From Caballeronia sp. BR00000012568055 (lineage in GTDB: Bacteria; Pseudomonadota; Gammaproteobacteria; Burkholderiales; Burkholderiaceae): a stretch of DNA of 42,976 nt. Positions 7,591 to 16,279 of this stretch are shown here, piece after piece. Below the pieces are notes generated by a model, which worked only from the letters and a program-made list of their open reading frames with translations, had not been told where the DNA came from and did no database searches. Made by a program: the position numbers and the translations under genes. The stretch is from contig NZ_JAQFVG010000238.1 of assembly GCF_029439455.1 (NCBI RefSeq), positions 368 to 43,343 of the forward strand, in the 5' to 3' direction. Within the stretch, counting starts at the first letter, position 1; each line of letters begins with the position of its first letter.

Positions 7591-7986
7591 TTACCAGTGG
7601 CGATAGCCATAGCCGCCACCGTGATACGCATACCAGTCACGCCGATTCCAATAGCGATATCCATCCCAGTAACGGTCACCGTGCCAGCCGACCACGACGA
7701 CCGGCGCAGCGGCGACATAAGCGGGAGGCGGAGGCGGCGGCGCGTAGATCGGCGCGGGCGCGGCATAAACGGGTTCCGGCTGCTCGTACACGACTTGCGG
7801 CGGCGGAGGCGGCGGCGCATAAACCGGCGCGGCATACACCGGCGCAACCGGCGCGGCATAAACCGGCGCGCTATACACCGGCACACCCAGATTGATGCCG
7901 AAGCCCACCCCGCCCGCATTGGCGACGCCGCAAGCCAGCCCCGCGCCGAGCGCCACGCCGATACCGATCAAACCCTTGACGTTCAT
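7591..7986 (-). CDS. Exported PVYAAP-repeat protein
   Basis: A 131-residue protein with a signal peptide (MNVKGLIGIGVALGAG... cleaved near VANA/GG). The mature part opens with GFGINLGVPVYS. It continues with imperfect repeats of PVYAAP and runs of six prolines, and ends in a Trp/Tyr/Arg/Gly-rich tail (RYWDGYRYWNRRDWYAYHGGG). An ATG 16 codons upstream exists, but AGAGGA just before ATG 7986 decides the start. Burkholderia genomes carry many such low-complexity surface or periplasmic proteins; their role is unknown. It lies 30 bases before the Tyr-rich lipoprotein gene in the same direction and may share its transcript. Confidence 0.72.
   Translation of the reverse strand: MNVKGLIGIGVALGAGLACGVANAGGVGFGINLGVPVYSAPVYAAPVAPVYAAPVYAPPPPPPQVVYEQPEPVYAAPAPIYAPPPPPPAYVAAAPVVVVGWHGDRYWDGYRYWNRRDWYAYHGGGYGYRHW
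7819..7885. repeat. Short in-gene repeats coding for PVYA units
   Basis: Near-identical copies of GCATAAACCGGCGC / GCATACACCGGCGC occur in tandem inside the exported-protein gene. They encode the PVYAAP repeats on the minus strand and are a likely site of copy-number change by slippage. Confidence 0.6.
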
Positions 7987-8244
7987 GTCGTCCTCTTCTA
8001 GTTCGAATCGCTTCGAAACTCTTTCGCTGTCCACAGCCGGAATACGGCCATGAATCCATCTTATCCACGCGCCACGCGCCGCGCGTTACAGCGCCTGTAA
8101 CAGATGTGAATGCCGAATCTCAGCCTGTAACCGCGTGTGTCCGGCACTTTCGACCGGTTCTCCGCCGCCATCCTGAAAACCGCGCGGTTGCGCGTGCGCG
8201 CGCCGTCGTGGGATAGTTCGGCTTCTCAAAAAGGATGCCGGGCG

Positions 8245-9162
8245 ATGGACCTCTTGCGGAGCATGCGGATTTTCGTGCGGGTGGCGGAGGCGTCGAGCTT
8301 CACCGTCGCGGCGCAGCATCTGGACATCACGACCGCGCAGGCTTCGCGCGCCATTACCGAACTGGAAACGCATCTGCGCACGCGCTTGCTCAATCGCACG
8401 ACGCGCCGCGTCGCGCTGACGGATGCGGGCAATCGCTACCTTGCACGCTGCAAGGAAGTCACCGCGCTGGTCGATCTGTCCGAAGCCGAAGCGGGCGATG
8501 CGCAAGTGCTGCCGAACGGCGTGCTGCGCATGCACGCGCCGATCACCTTCGGCCAGCATTACGTCGTGCCGGCGCTGACGCAGTATCTGGAGGCGCATCC
8601 GCAGGTTCGTGTGGAACTGACTTTGTCCCAGCAAGTGCCCGATATGCTCGATGAAGGCTACGACGTCTTTCTGCAAGTCACGACCAAGTCGCTGCCCGAT
8701 TCCGCCCTCGTCTCCACGCGCATTTGTTCGATGACCAGCGTGCTGTGCGCATCGCCCAAATATCTGAAGGCGGCGGGCGTGCCGAAAAACATTGAAGAAT
8801 TGACGCAGCACGCTTGTTTGCAGTTGGTTACGACCTTCTTCCCGGTCGATCGCTGGGTGTTCGACGGACCGCCCGGACGTGTGGAGATCGAGTTGCCGCC
8901 GGGCCGCCTGCGCGTGAATTCCGCCGATGCACTCGCCGTCGCCGTCGCCGATGGTCTGGGCATCGCGCCGCTGCCTGCGCTGTCCGCGCTGCCCTCGCTG
9001 GAAAGCGGCGAGTTGGTGCGCGTGCTGCCGGAGTGGGAACTCCAGACCATGACCATTTATGCGATGTACGCATCGCGCCAATATCTCGACGCCAAGATCA
9101 AAACGTGGATCGCGTTCCTGCGCGATTCGGTCGAAGCCAAGCTCGCCGGCAAGATGGCTTAA
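8245..9162 (+). CDS. LysR-family transcriptional regulator
   Basis: A 305-residue regulator. The N-terminal winged HTH is clear (residues 1-60: FVRVAEASSFTVAAQHLDI, RAITELETHLRTRLLNRTTR, VALTDAG). A substrate-binding domain follows from about 90 to the end (LRMHAPITFGQHYV). It should bind DNA as a tetramer and respond to a small effector; the effector is unknown. The frame is open from 8137, but ATG 8245 gives the family-typical MDLLRSM start and has AAGGA about ten bases upstream. It converges on the TDT-transporter gene with a 13-base gap, so it is not divergently paired with that gene. Its upstream neighbour on the other strand is the PVYA-repeat protein, 258 bases away. Confidence 0.9.
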   Translation: MDLLRSMRIFVRVAEASSFTVAAQHLDITTAQASRAITELETHLRTRLLNRTTRRVALTDAGNRYLARCKEVTALVDLSEAEAGDAQVLPNGVLRMHAPITFGQHYVVPALTQYLEAHPQVRVELTLSQQVPDMLDEGYDVFLQVTTKSLPDSALVSTRICSMTSVLCASPKYLKAAGVPKNIEELTQHACLQLVTTFFPVDRWVFDGPPGRVEIELPPGRLRVNSADALAVAVADGLGIAPLPALSALPSLESGELVRVLPEWELQTMTIYAMYASRQYLDAKIKTWIAFLRDSVEAKLAGKMA

Positions 9163-9175
9163 GTGCTTCCCGGCA

Positions 9176-10174
9176 TTACGCCTGCTTGACCTGTGCGGGT
9201 TGGAAAGGCAGCAACTTGCCGTTCAGCATCGCGCGGATCGTACCGGCGATCAGGATGCCGATCACCACGTTTCCGGCCAAGAACAAACCAAGCGCCAGCA
9301 ATTCCATGGCACCGGTCGCGCCGCGTTCGACCATGCGGATCGCCATCGTCGGGAGTGCGGCCACGCCGAAGCTGAAGGCCCAGTACGAAGGCGCGAACGC
9401 TTGCTGACGAATCCACGGCACAAGGCGCGACAGCATCAGGGCCTGATACAACCCATAGCCCAGCAGCATGTAGGCGAAGACATCGGGCACGCCGTGCGTG
9501 ATGGCGAGATACGACACCCCGCCGACCACCGGCGGCGCAAGCTGGATGCCAAGACTCGGACGCAGCGCTTCCGGCAGCGGGTCATGCACGGCCGCACGAT
9601 GCAGGATCATCGATTCGATCGCCAGCCACGAAAACACGCCCGCGCCGAAGAAAATCGCGCCGAGTTGCGTCCAGCCGAGACCGGCCGCCGCCGTGGCGGC
9701 AACGAAGCTCGGTGCGACCGTCGGCAGATACATGGCGGGCGTCGTCAATTCGGGCTTGCGGCCGCCTTGCCAGACGCGTCCGTGCAGATACGCACCGAGC
9801 GCGAGTTGGCTCAGCGCGCCGATCGCGAACAGCGCGATGGCGAGACCGTGCGAATAGGCTTGCACGGCCTGCGCGGCGAGCAGCGTCGAAACCGGCGCGA
9901 GCGCTGCAAACGACGACTGCACCGGATGGCGCATTTCCGCGATGGCATCGTCGCGATGCGTCAGCCACTTGTGCGCGTATGCGGCCATCAGCGCGATCCA
10001 CAACGCGAGCGCGCCTGCGGTCAGCATCACCGGAACAGCATGCGGCAAGGTCCAGATTTTCGCGGCCGCGCGCCATGCGCCAGCGAGCGCGAGTATGCCG
10101 ACGGCAATGCCGAAAAACGCTACGGGCAGTGGTGCGCGCTCAGCGGCGTGATTACTTTCATTGCGGGTATCCAT
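9176..10174 (-). CDS. TDT (TehA/SLAC1-like) transporter
   Basis: A 332-residue inner-membrane protein with about ten transmembrane helices, of the tellurite-resistance/dicarboxylate transporter (TDT) family that includes TehA, Mae1 and SLAC1 channels. Family-like features are LPVAFFGIAVGILALAGAWR at the N-terminus and the conserved FAYMLLGYGLYQALMLSRL segment in the middle. TehA-type proteins form trimeric anion channels. Whether this one moves dicarboxylates, anions or tellurite-related compounds cannot be told. TehB is not adjacent. AAAGGAG upstream supports ATG 10174. The gene converges on the LysR gene. Confidence 0.82.
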   Translation of the reverse strand: MDTRNESNHAAERAPLPVAFFGIAVGILALAGAWRAAAKIWTLPHAVPVMLTAGALALWIALMAAYAHKWLTHRDDAIAEMRHPVQSSFAALAPVSTLLAAQAVQAYSHGLAIALFAIGALSQLALGAYLHGRVWQGGRKPELTTPAMYLPTVAPSFVAATAAAGLGWTQLGAIFFGAGVFSWLAIESMILHRAAVHDPLPEALRPSLGIQLAPPVVGGVSYLAITHGVPDVFAYMLLGYGLYQALMLSRLVPWIRQQAFAPSYWAFSFGVAALPTMAIRMVERGATGAMELLALGLFLAGNVVIGILIAGTIRAMLNGKLLPFQPAQVKQA

Positions 10175-10315
10175 TTCCCTTCTCCTTTGCGTTCGAGTCG
10201 AACTGCGATGGAGGAAGATTAGTGGCGTCGCGCGTGTTTGCGAATGTGCCGGCGTCTCGTAAGACCGCTCGATCGTCTCAAGTGCGCGCGCAGGAATTTA
10301 TGCCACACTCAACGA

Positions 10316-10738
10316 ATGAACCGAACTCATTCATCGGCTGAAACGCAGTCGAAACTCAAGCGACAAGGCGTGTTGCGCGGTTGGTTTGCGCTGCGTCATT
10401 CGCGCGATGGCATCGCTGCGACGTGGCGCGAAGAAAGTGCCTTCAGGCAAGAGGTATGCGTCGCCGCGATCCTGCTGCCGGTGGCGATGTTGATGCCCTT
10501 GAGCGCGGTCGAACGCGTGTTGCTGGCGGCGTCCGTGCTGCTGGTCTTGCTGGTCGAACTGATCAATTCGGCGCTCGAAGCGGTGGTCGATCGCATCTCG
10601 CTCGAACGGCACGAATTGTCAGGACGCGCGAAGGATTGCGGCAGCGCCGCAGTCACCGTCGCGATACTGATTTGCGCATTGACGTGGGCGACGATTGCAG
10701 GGCCCTTGATGTGGCATTGGCTTGTGTCGCATGCGTGA
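10316..10738 (+). CDS. dgkA: Diacylglycerol kinase DgkA
   Basis: This integral-membrane enzyme phosphorylates diacylglycerol to phosphatidic acid with ATP, recycling the lipid released during periplasmic glucan or LPS modification. It shows the prokaryotic DAGK motifs in order: REESAFRQE (cytoplasmic, nucleotide site), three hydrophobic helices, the signature ELINSALEAVVDR, and RAKDCGSAAV. The signature matches E. coli DgkA closely except for conservative changes. Length is 140 residues, slightly longer than the 122 of E. coli because of an N-terminal basic extension. ATG 10316 is used; upstream in-frame sequence is not DgkA-like. The gene stands alone between convergent and divergent neighbours. 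Confidence 0.93.
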   Translation: MNRTHSSAETQSKLKRQGVLRGWFALRHSRDGIAATWREESAFRQEVCVAAILLPVAMLMPLSAVERVLLAASVLLVLLVELINSALEAVVDRISLERHELSGRAKDCGSAAVTVAILICALTWATIAGPLMWHWLVSHA

Positions 10739-10748
10739 GCGGGCTACG

Positions 10749-11714
10749 TCATCGTCGTACGAACGCATCAATATGCCGAGCCAGTTCGATCGGATATTGG
10801 TACATCAGCGCATGCCCTGCGTCATCGACAGTTATCAGTCGCGCGCGTGGAATGAGCTTCTCCAGATAGCGGCCGTTGGCATCGTTGAGGACGTCGTCGT
10901 TCGCGCCTGAAATGACCAGCGCGCGAACCGGAGAACGGCGCAGCGCATCGGCGGCGGAGGAATCGGCGAACCAGCGCGACATGGCCTGATTTTGCTGAGC
11001 GGCCACCGCGTCAGGAACGCTCGCTTTCGGATAACCGCGCGGCTTGAACATATCGCCAACGAAGCATTGCGTGGCATCGGCGACGGCATTGGCGGGAAAG
11101 AGCACGGCCATAATCTTGCCGAACGCGCCCGCCCCGCTCTCCGATAACACCGCCTGCACCTGCGGCGTCAGCGGCACGGCCTGCGGGCCGGGCGGCGCAG
11201 TCGTAATCAGCGTCAGAGATTCGACCTTGGCGGGCGCATCGAGCGCGAGTTGCTGCGCGATCATGCCGCCCATCGACCAGCCGACGACATCCACGCGTGA
11301 CAGCTTCAATGCCGCGATGAGATCGGCTGCGTCGGCGGCCATATCGCGAATGCCGTAGTCCGGGCCGTATCGGCCAGGCTGCGCTTTCGAATCACCGATT
11401 CCGCGATTCTCGAACACGATCACGTCATGATGGCGCGCCAGTTCACCCAGAAAATACGCGTTCCACTCGCTCATCGTCGCGCGATAGCCGGTGATAAGCA
11501 AAAGCGGCGCGCCGTGCCCGAAGCGCACATAAGCGATCGGCCCATTCCTGCCCTGTGCGATCTTCTGCTGCGCAGCGGGCGATGCATCGGCGCGCGTGGC
11601 AGTGAGACCGCAAAGCTGGCTCGGACCGAAGGACAGGTCTTCGGCAAATGCGGTTGGTGTCAGGCATGCGAAAAACCAGACTGCGGCGATGCGGATCAGC
11701 GTCGTCGGTTGCAT
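10749..11714 (-). CDS. Exported alpha/beta-fold hydrolase
   Basis: A 321-residue hydrolase with a signal peptide (cleavage near AFA/ED at residue 24). The alpha/beta-hydrolase core starts at about residue 58. The nucleophile elbow is GWSMGG with S147, the oxyanion region is near LLLITGYRATMSEW, the acid is likely in ISGANDDVLN and the histidine in DDAGHALMYQ. The catalytic triad therefore appears complete. The fold resembles esterases and the 3-oxoadipate-enol-lactonase-like group, but export to the periplasm argues for an esterase or lipase-like role. Substrate is unknown. It converges on dgkA with a 10-base gap. Confidence 0.85.
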   Translation of the reverse strand: MQPTTLIRIAAVWFFACLTPTAFAEDLSFGPSQLCGLTATRADASPAAQQKIAQGRNGPIAYVRFGHGAPLLLITGYRATMSEWNAYFLGELARHHDVIVFENRGIGDSKAQPGRYGPDYGIRDMAADAADLIAALKLSRVDVVGWSMGGMIAQQLALDAPAKVESLTLITTAPPGPQAVPLTPQVQAVLSESGAGAFGKIMAVLFPANAVADATQCFVGDMFKPRGYPKASVPDAVAAQQNQAMSRWFADSSAADALRRSPVRALVISGANDDVLNDANGRYLEKLIPRARLITVDDAGHALMYQYPIELARHIDAFVRR

Positions 11715-11811
11715 CCGGAACTCCAGGCGGATTCGTGTGAAATCAAAACTGGAAAAGCGAGCGAAACAGCGGAGATAATAGGCGAAGGCTTACCTACGGA
11801 GAAATCAGAAG

Positions 11812-12135
11812 ATGAACATGCGCTTCGTGAATCTGTCATGCGTCGTTGCCGCGATATGCGTTTCGGCCTGCACCGGCCCCGTCGAATTCTCGGCAAGCGC
11901 CAATCCTCCCACTGGAAATGGCGACTCGACATCGGCTGATTTCAGCGGCATGGATCGCGCGATGGACGCCTGCAAAGCCACTGCAAAACAAGCCGGCCCC
12001 GGACAGTGTCTGCAAGTCCGCACCTACGAAGCGTGCATGAAAACGAAGGGCTATATCACCGTGCTCGGGCCGGAAAATCCGCAGAATTGCGGCCAGCCCG
12101 CATGGGAAGACGACGTGCGCAAGTGGCTCAAATAA
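11812..12135 (+). CDS. Small Cys-rich lipoprotein, unknown function
   Basis: A 107-residue exported protein. Signal peptide residues 1-19 end in the lipobox VSAC (cysteine 20). The mature domain has four more cysteines (DACKATAK, GQCLQV, YEACMKTKGY, QNCGQP), which could form two disulfides. The MDACxxxxxx...C...CMxxKGY pattern occurs in small secreted proteobacterial proteins of unknown role. GGAG ten bases before ATG 11812 supports that start; ATG 11818 is possible. The gene is divergent from the hydrolase gene and converges on the NCS1 transporter with a 6-base gap. Confidence 0.75.
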   Translation: MNMRFVNLSCVVAAICVSACTGPVEFSASANPPTGNGDSTSADFSGMDRAMDACKATAKQAGPGQCLQVRTYEACMKTKGYITVLGPENPQNCGQPAWEDDVRKWLK

Positions 12136-12141
12136 GCGCAT

Positions 12142-13620
12142 TCACTGGCGATTCGCCACGCGCATAAACATCACGTAGAGCAACGCGCCCGCTGCCGCAC
12201 CGATCAGCCAGCCGAGATTGTTCGGCGGCAGCAGCTTGAGCATTTGCGTCGATAATTCCCAGCCGACTGAAATCACGCCCGATAAAAGCAGCGCCGCAAG
12301 TCCGACCTTGTTCCAGCCGCCGTCGTAGTAAAAGCGGCCGCCTGGCTGCATCGTATAAAGCTCGGCGGCGTTCACTTGTTGATGCTTGACGAGGTAGTAG
12401 TCGGCCATCATGACGCCATACATCGGCGCGAGCACGGCGCCAAAAACGCTGACGAAAATAGTGATCGCCTTCGGGCTATCGACGAAGATCCACGGGCATA
12501 CGATGACCGCGAGAATCGACGCGATCAGGCCGCCCTTTTTGAAGTCCACATGCTTCGGAAAAAGATTGGCGATGTCATACGCAGGCGACACGAAGTTCGC
12601 GACGATATTGATGCCCATCGTCGCGATGATGAACGTGATACTGCCGATCGCCACCCACACTTTGTTCTCGATGCGCGAGACGATTTCCACCGGGTCCATG
12701 ATCATCGTGCCGAAGACTTTTTCGCTGCCTGCGGTAACGATCACGGTGATGATCGCGAAGGCCACGAAATTGAACGGCAGACCAAGAAAGTTGCCGATCT
12801 TCATCTGCCGCTCGCTCTTGGCGAAGCGCGAAAAGTCCCCGAAATTAAGCAGTAAAGCAGCGAAATAGCTCACTACTAGCAAGATGGCGTTGATCATCGC
12901 GTGAAGCTGATCGTCGCCGGAAAGCACCTTGCCGCCGAGCGTGAGATTGAGACTGCCCAGCCCCGCGCGATACAAGATCCAGCCCATCAGCACGAACATC
13001 ACCACGTACACGGCCGGTCCGCAAAAATCGATGAACTTGCGGATAATCTCCATGCCGCGCTGAAAGATGATGAGTTGCAGCAGCCACATGAAAAGAAAGC
13101 TGACCCAGCCGAGCATGTCGAGATGCACGAAGCTCGATGCACGCCAACTCGCCACCGAAGGTACAAACAGCAACAGCAACGTGGCGACTGCCTTCGACGC
13201 AAAATAAGTTTGGACCCCGTACCAAACGATCCCGACCACGCCGCGAATCAGCGCGGCGAGATTCGCGCCCATCACGCCCATCGACACGCGCGCCATCACC
13301 GGAAACGGAATGCCGTGCCTAAGACTCGGTTTGCCGACCCAGTTCATCAGCACATACACGATCAGAATGCCGATGGTCAGCGCAAGCAGCACCTGCCAGC
13401 CCGATATACCCAGCAAAAACAGGCTCGCCGCAAACGTGTAGCCACCGACGCTGTGCACATCCGACATCCACATCGCGAAGATGCTGTAGCCGTTCCATGT
13501 GCGCCGCGCGCGCGGCACGGGCGCGAGATCGTGGTTGTAGAGACGTTCGTCGGCATTGACGATCTGCACGTCGGCCGTCGGGTCGAGCGAGGAAGAATCT
13601 GCGGCGTGAGAAGCGGGCAT
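12142..13620 (-). CDS. NCS1-family nucleobase/allantoin-type cation symporter
   Basis: A 492-residue inner-membrane transporter with about twelve helices, of the nucleobase:cation symporter-1 family. The hydrophilic N-terminus ends in ARRTWNGYSIFAMWMSDVHSV, where family members carry a Trp-rich first helix. MGVMGANLAALIRGVVGIVWYGVQ matches the helix-3 substrate region. The C-terminal third carries YGVMMADYYLVKH, as in PucI/cytosine-purine permeases. Likely substrates are uracil, allantoin, hydantoin or thiamine-type compounds. ATG 13620 is chosen because TGGAG lies six bases upstream; the frame is open further upstream without family likeness. No pyrimidine or allantoin catabolic gene is adjacent. 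Confidence 0.87.
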   Translation of the reverse strand: MPASHAADSSSLDPTADVQIVNADERLYNHDLAPVPRARRTWNGYSIFAMWMSDVHSVGGYTFAASLFLLGISGWQVLLALTIGILIVYVLMNWVGKPSLRHGIPFPVMARVSMGVMGANLAALIRGVVGIVWYGVQTYFASKAVATLLLLFVPSVASWRASSFVHLDMLGWVSFLFMWLLQLIIFQRGMEIIRKFIDFCGPAVYVVMFVLMGWILYRAGLGSLNLTLGGKVLSGDDQLHAMINAILLVVSYFAALLLNFGDFSRFAKSERQMKIGNFLGLPFNFVAFAIITVIVTAGSEKVFGTMIMDPVEIVSRIENKVWVAIGSITFIIATMGINIVANFVSPAYDIANLFPKHVDFKKGGLIASILAVIVCPWIFVDSPKAITIFVSVFGAVLAPMYGVMMADYYLVKHQQVNAAELYTMQPGGRFYYDGGWNKVGLAALLLSGVISVGWELSTQMLKLLPPNNLGWLIGAAAGALLYVMFMRVANRQ

Positions 13621-13732
13621 GGTGCTCTCCAGGGCCGGTTGTATTCCGATTGAATCGTTTGCGTCGCCGGTTATCGGCAAATGCTCGGCCGATGCAAGAA
13701 AGAGTAATGCATGTGGCCGCGAAGTTGAACGA

Positions 13733-13747
13733 AAACAGGGACTGTTT
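13733..13747. promoter_or_regulatory. AAACAG-GGA-CTGTTT palindrome upstream of the NCS1 gene
   Basis: A perfect 6-bp inverted repeat with a 3-base centre lies 113 bases upstream of the transporter start and about 55 bases before the small gene at 13814. It could be an operator for either. The regulator is unknown. Confidence 0.35.
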
Positions 13748-13813
13748 CCCCTTATATTCGGCGTTTTGCGATGTCTAAAGTCCGCGCACGACCATGCCGT
13801 TATGGGGTTCATC

Positions 13814-14014
13814 ATGAGAAAAAAACGCTTGCCCCTTCCCGAAATGAACGACGCATTTATCGCTGCCGCCGAAGCGCTGGCACTGTTCTGCCGCCTTCGC
13901 AACATCGACGCGGCAGAGTTACCGGCTCAGGATATCGACGCCGTGCTGGACCTGGCTTTCGAGGAAGCGGCGCAGCAGGCCGCCGCGCGTGAGGAGGCGC
14001 GCCGCTTGGATTGA
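13814..14014 (+). CDS. Small hypothetical protein
   Basis: A 66-residue acidic protein (MRKKRLPLPEMNDAFIAAAEALALFCRL at the start, shown in part) that would be largely helical and soluble. It has no recognised domain. The coding bias (GC at third positions, Ala/Glu-rich) looks genuine, and the frame continues without stop from further upstream. ATG 13814 has only a weak GGGG at good spacing; ATG 13802 is an alternative. It lies 117 bases before the YihY/BrkB-family gene in the same direction. Confidence 0.5.
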   Translation: MRKKRLPLPEMNDAFIAAAEALALFCRLRNIDAAELPAQDIDAVLDLAFEEAAQQAAAREEARRLD

Positions 14015-14131
14015 CCGCGTTGGTGTAAAACTTGCTCGATGTAAGGCGGCTTGCTGTTTCAGCCGATGCCGCCGACCCGATATGACGCAGTGCAGTCGGC
14101 GTTCCCTGCCCGTTTGCATTGCGGAGCGTTC

Positions 14132-15043
14132 ATGTCGAAGATTCTCGGCCCGGTGCTGGGTCCGCAGATCGAAAGCGTCGCGCACGATCCCTTCGGCTTC
14201 GTGATGCGCGTAATCAAGGCTTTTCGCGCCAATCAAGGCATGTTGCTCGCGGGCGCGGTCGCGTACTACGCGCTGTTGTCGATTGTGCCGCTGCTGATTC
14301 TTATCGTGATCGTGCTGTCGAAATTTATCGGGCAGCAGGAATTGCTCGATACGCTCGCGCGTCTGCTCGAATGGCTGGTGCCCGGACAGGCCCGCGCCAT
14401 CGTGCGCGAACTGGCGAATTTTTTGGCGCATCGCGCGGTGATCGGCTGGCTGCTCGCCATTACGATGATCTTCTTCAGTTCGCTCGCCTTCACCGTGCTC
14501 GAAAACGCGATGTCGGTGATTTTCGTGCATCGCGTGGCGATCCGGCGTCGGCATTTTTTGCTGTCCGCGCTGCTGCCCTATTGCTACATCCTTTTTCTCG
14601 GCGTTGGCATGCTGATTGTCACATTCGTTTCGAACGGCTTGCAGGCGATGGGCTCGAACAGCATCGATCTGCTCGGCGTCGAAGTGTCCTTGCGTGGCGT
14701 GTCGCGCCTGCTGTTGTATCTGCTCGGCGTGGCGGGCGAAATCTTCGTGCTCACGTCCATATATCTCGTGATGCCGGTCGGACGGCCCTCTTTGCGGCTC
14801 GCGCTGCTCGGCAGTATCACCGCGGCCGTGCTGTGGGAAATCACGCGACATGTGCTCGTTTGGTATTTCGCCACGCTCTCGCAAGTCAGTGTGGTGTACG
14901 GCTCGCTGACGACTTCGATCGTCGTGCTGTTCAGTCTCGAAGCGCTGGCCGCCTTGCTGCTGTTTGGCGCACAGGTGATCTCCGAATTCGAGCGTTTCGG
15001 TACGGCGGCCAGCGGACCGGTTCAGCCCTTTACGACCGATTGA
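14132..15043 (+). CDS. YihY/BrkB-family inner-membrane protein
   Basis: A 303-residue membrane protein of the YihY/virulence-factor BrkB family, once mis-named ribonuclease BN. Six or so hydrophobic helices are seen. Family landmarks are AGAVAYYALLSIVPLLILIVIV in the first helix (shown in part), SLAFTVLENAMSVIF, and the C-terminal YGSLTTSIVVLFSLEALAALLLFGAQ block with its YG motif (quoted in parts). Its role is not settled; suggestions include lipid or anionic glycolipid transport. GCGGAG six bases before ATG 14132 decides the start over an earlier in-frame ATG at 14051. Downstream is a 520-base gap without genes. Confidence 0.88.
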   Translation: MSKILGPVLGPQIESVAHDPFGFVMRVIKAFRANQGMLLAGAVAYYALLSIVPLLILIVIVLSKFIGQQELLDTLARLLEWLVPGQARAIVRELANFLAHRAVIGWLLAITMIFFSSLAFTVLENAMSVIFVHRVAIRRRHFLLSALLPYCYILFLGVGMLIVTFVSNGLQAMGSNSIDLLGVEVSLRGVSRLLLYLLGVAGEIFVLTSIYLVMPVGRPSLRLALLGSITAAVLWEITRHVLVWYFATLSQVSVVYGSLTTSIVVLFSLEALAALLLFGAQVISEFERFGTAASGPVQPFTTD

Positions 15044-15565
15044 CCCCGCTTCAATCCGCTGCAATTGCGCCACGAAAATTCTTCCGTGCGCTACCCCACA
15101 TAACGGCGCATTCAGCGTCTGACAAAAACCACTGGAAGCCTTGCTCCAAAGGTCAGGCCCGGGACCTGCTACGGTAGTATCGGTTTTATGCATGCAATGC
15201 GCATCGAATGCAAAACTCACCGCGCGTTGCACACATCGCACATCGGCCTCTGACGGCGGTTAGCGCCATCGGATTCGCTCTGGCGGCATCGCCGGACTTC
15301 GTGCGAAGTTCTTCGCCTGATGGATTCAGCGCCTTGCACCTGGCGGAAATTTCCAGGTCCATGGCGAGAGTTACATTGTTGCGGCTTAATCGGAATGTGT
15401 CTGATGAGTCGCACCAGTTTTCATCGGTTCATTGATGCGGATGCAGTCCGTGTGGATGAGATGCGACGCCGCGAATGCGTGCTGCGCCAACGCTGTTATC
15501 GGCGAGAACGCGCCTGTTCTTGAGCGCGCCCGCCGTCCGACGAATACCTTCCGGAGAGTGCTGTC
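15044..15565. other. Gene-poor stretch, nothing firmly identified
   Basis: Several short open frames lie here on both strands, but none has a ribosome site, signal or recognisable domain. AGGTC (15150-15154) and GACCT (15163-15167) could form a 5-bp stem near the start, without a T-run. The promoter of the following gene should lie near the right end. Confidence 0.35.
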
Positions 15566-16279
15566 ATGCCTCACCAAGCCAAACTGCCCGATGAGCGCGT
15601 CACGGGCCGTGCAAGCCCCGCGAACGATCCCACCGTGCCCGCGGCCGACGCCGTCTTCGAACGCGACGATGCCTACGCGCCTGCGCGCGCACCGCTTGCA
15701 CCGATACGCTTCGGAAGGCTCGCCTTGTGGATGGCCTCGGCGACCGCGCTGGGTATCGGCGTGCTCGGCACCGTGGCCTACAGCATGTGGTTCACGCACG
15801 ACCAACGCGTCTACGCCGAAGCGATGGCCAGCGCGCGCAAGACCCTCGGCATCGAACAACCGGCACTGGCGCAGACGCAATCGGGCGGCGCGGTCGAAGC
15901 CGCGCCTGTGACGTCCCCGCCTGTGACGTCGATCGTCACGATACCCGCTGCACCCGCCACGCCCGAAACCACCGATCTCGCCGAAATAAACGATACGGAC
16001 GATTCAACCACCTTCGCCACGGTCACCGCCCCTTCTGGCAGCGATAGCGCGCCCGTCGCACAGGGTTCGGCACGCAAGGTCAGCGGCAACGCGCAGACCG
16101 CCGCCGTACCGATGCGCACAGGCCGCTCAGCACAGACACAGGCCGCGCGCCGTCACGTTGCGCGCGCCAAGTCCGACACGGGCCTGTTCGCGCGTATGGG
16201 CGCTTTCTTTCATCGAGTGAGCTATCAACAACAACGCAATGGCACGTCCCGCCAGCGAGAGGAATATTCCCGTCCCTGA
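15566..16279 (+). CDS. Single-TM protein of unknown function
   Basis: A 237-residue protein with a hydrophilic N-terminus of about 50 residues and one transmembrane helix (about 51-76, LALWMASATALGIGVLGTVA). The following region is long and disordered, rich in Ala, Thr, Pro and Ser, and ends in a basic tail (RRHVARAKSDTGLFARMGAFF). No enzymatic domain is visible. Topology is probably N-in, C-out. CGGAG about nine bases before the ATG supports the start. Its last 41 bases overlap the start of the diguanylate-cyclase gene in another frame, which implies a shared transcript and coupled translation. A role in c-di-GMP signalling or cell-envelope behaviour is an inference from this overlap only. 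Confidence 0.65.
   Translation: MPHQAKLPDERVTGRASPANDPTVPAADAVFERDDAYAPARAPLAPIRFGRLALWMASATALGIGVLGTVAYSMWFTHDQRVYAEAMASARKTLGIEQPALAQTQSGGAVEAAPVTSPPVTSIVTIPAAPATPETTDLAEINDTDDSTTFATVTAPSGSDSAPVAQGSARKVSGNAQTAAVPMRTGRSAQTQAARRHVARAKSDTGLFARMGAFFHRVSYQQQRNGTSRQREEYSRP

Noticed and set aside
8086..9081. 331-codon frame opposite the LysR gene
   Set aside because: Antisense shadow with Arg/His/Gln-rich composition and no domain.
13919..15241. 440-codon frame opposite the YihY/BrkB gene
   Set aside because: Shadow frame; the true gene on the plus strand has clear membrane helices and a ribosome site.
15208..15435. 75-codon frame in the gap after YihY/BrkB
   Set aside because: No ribosome site; codon use and composition look non-coding.
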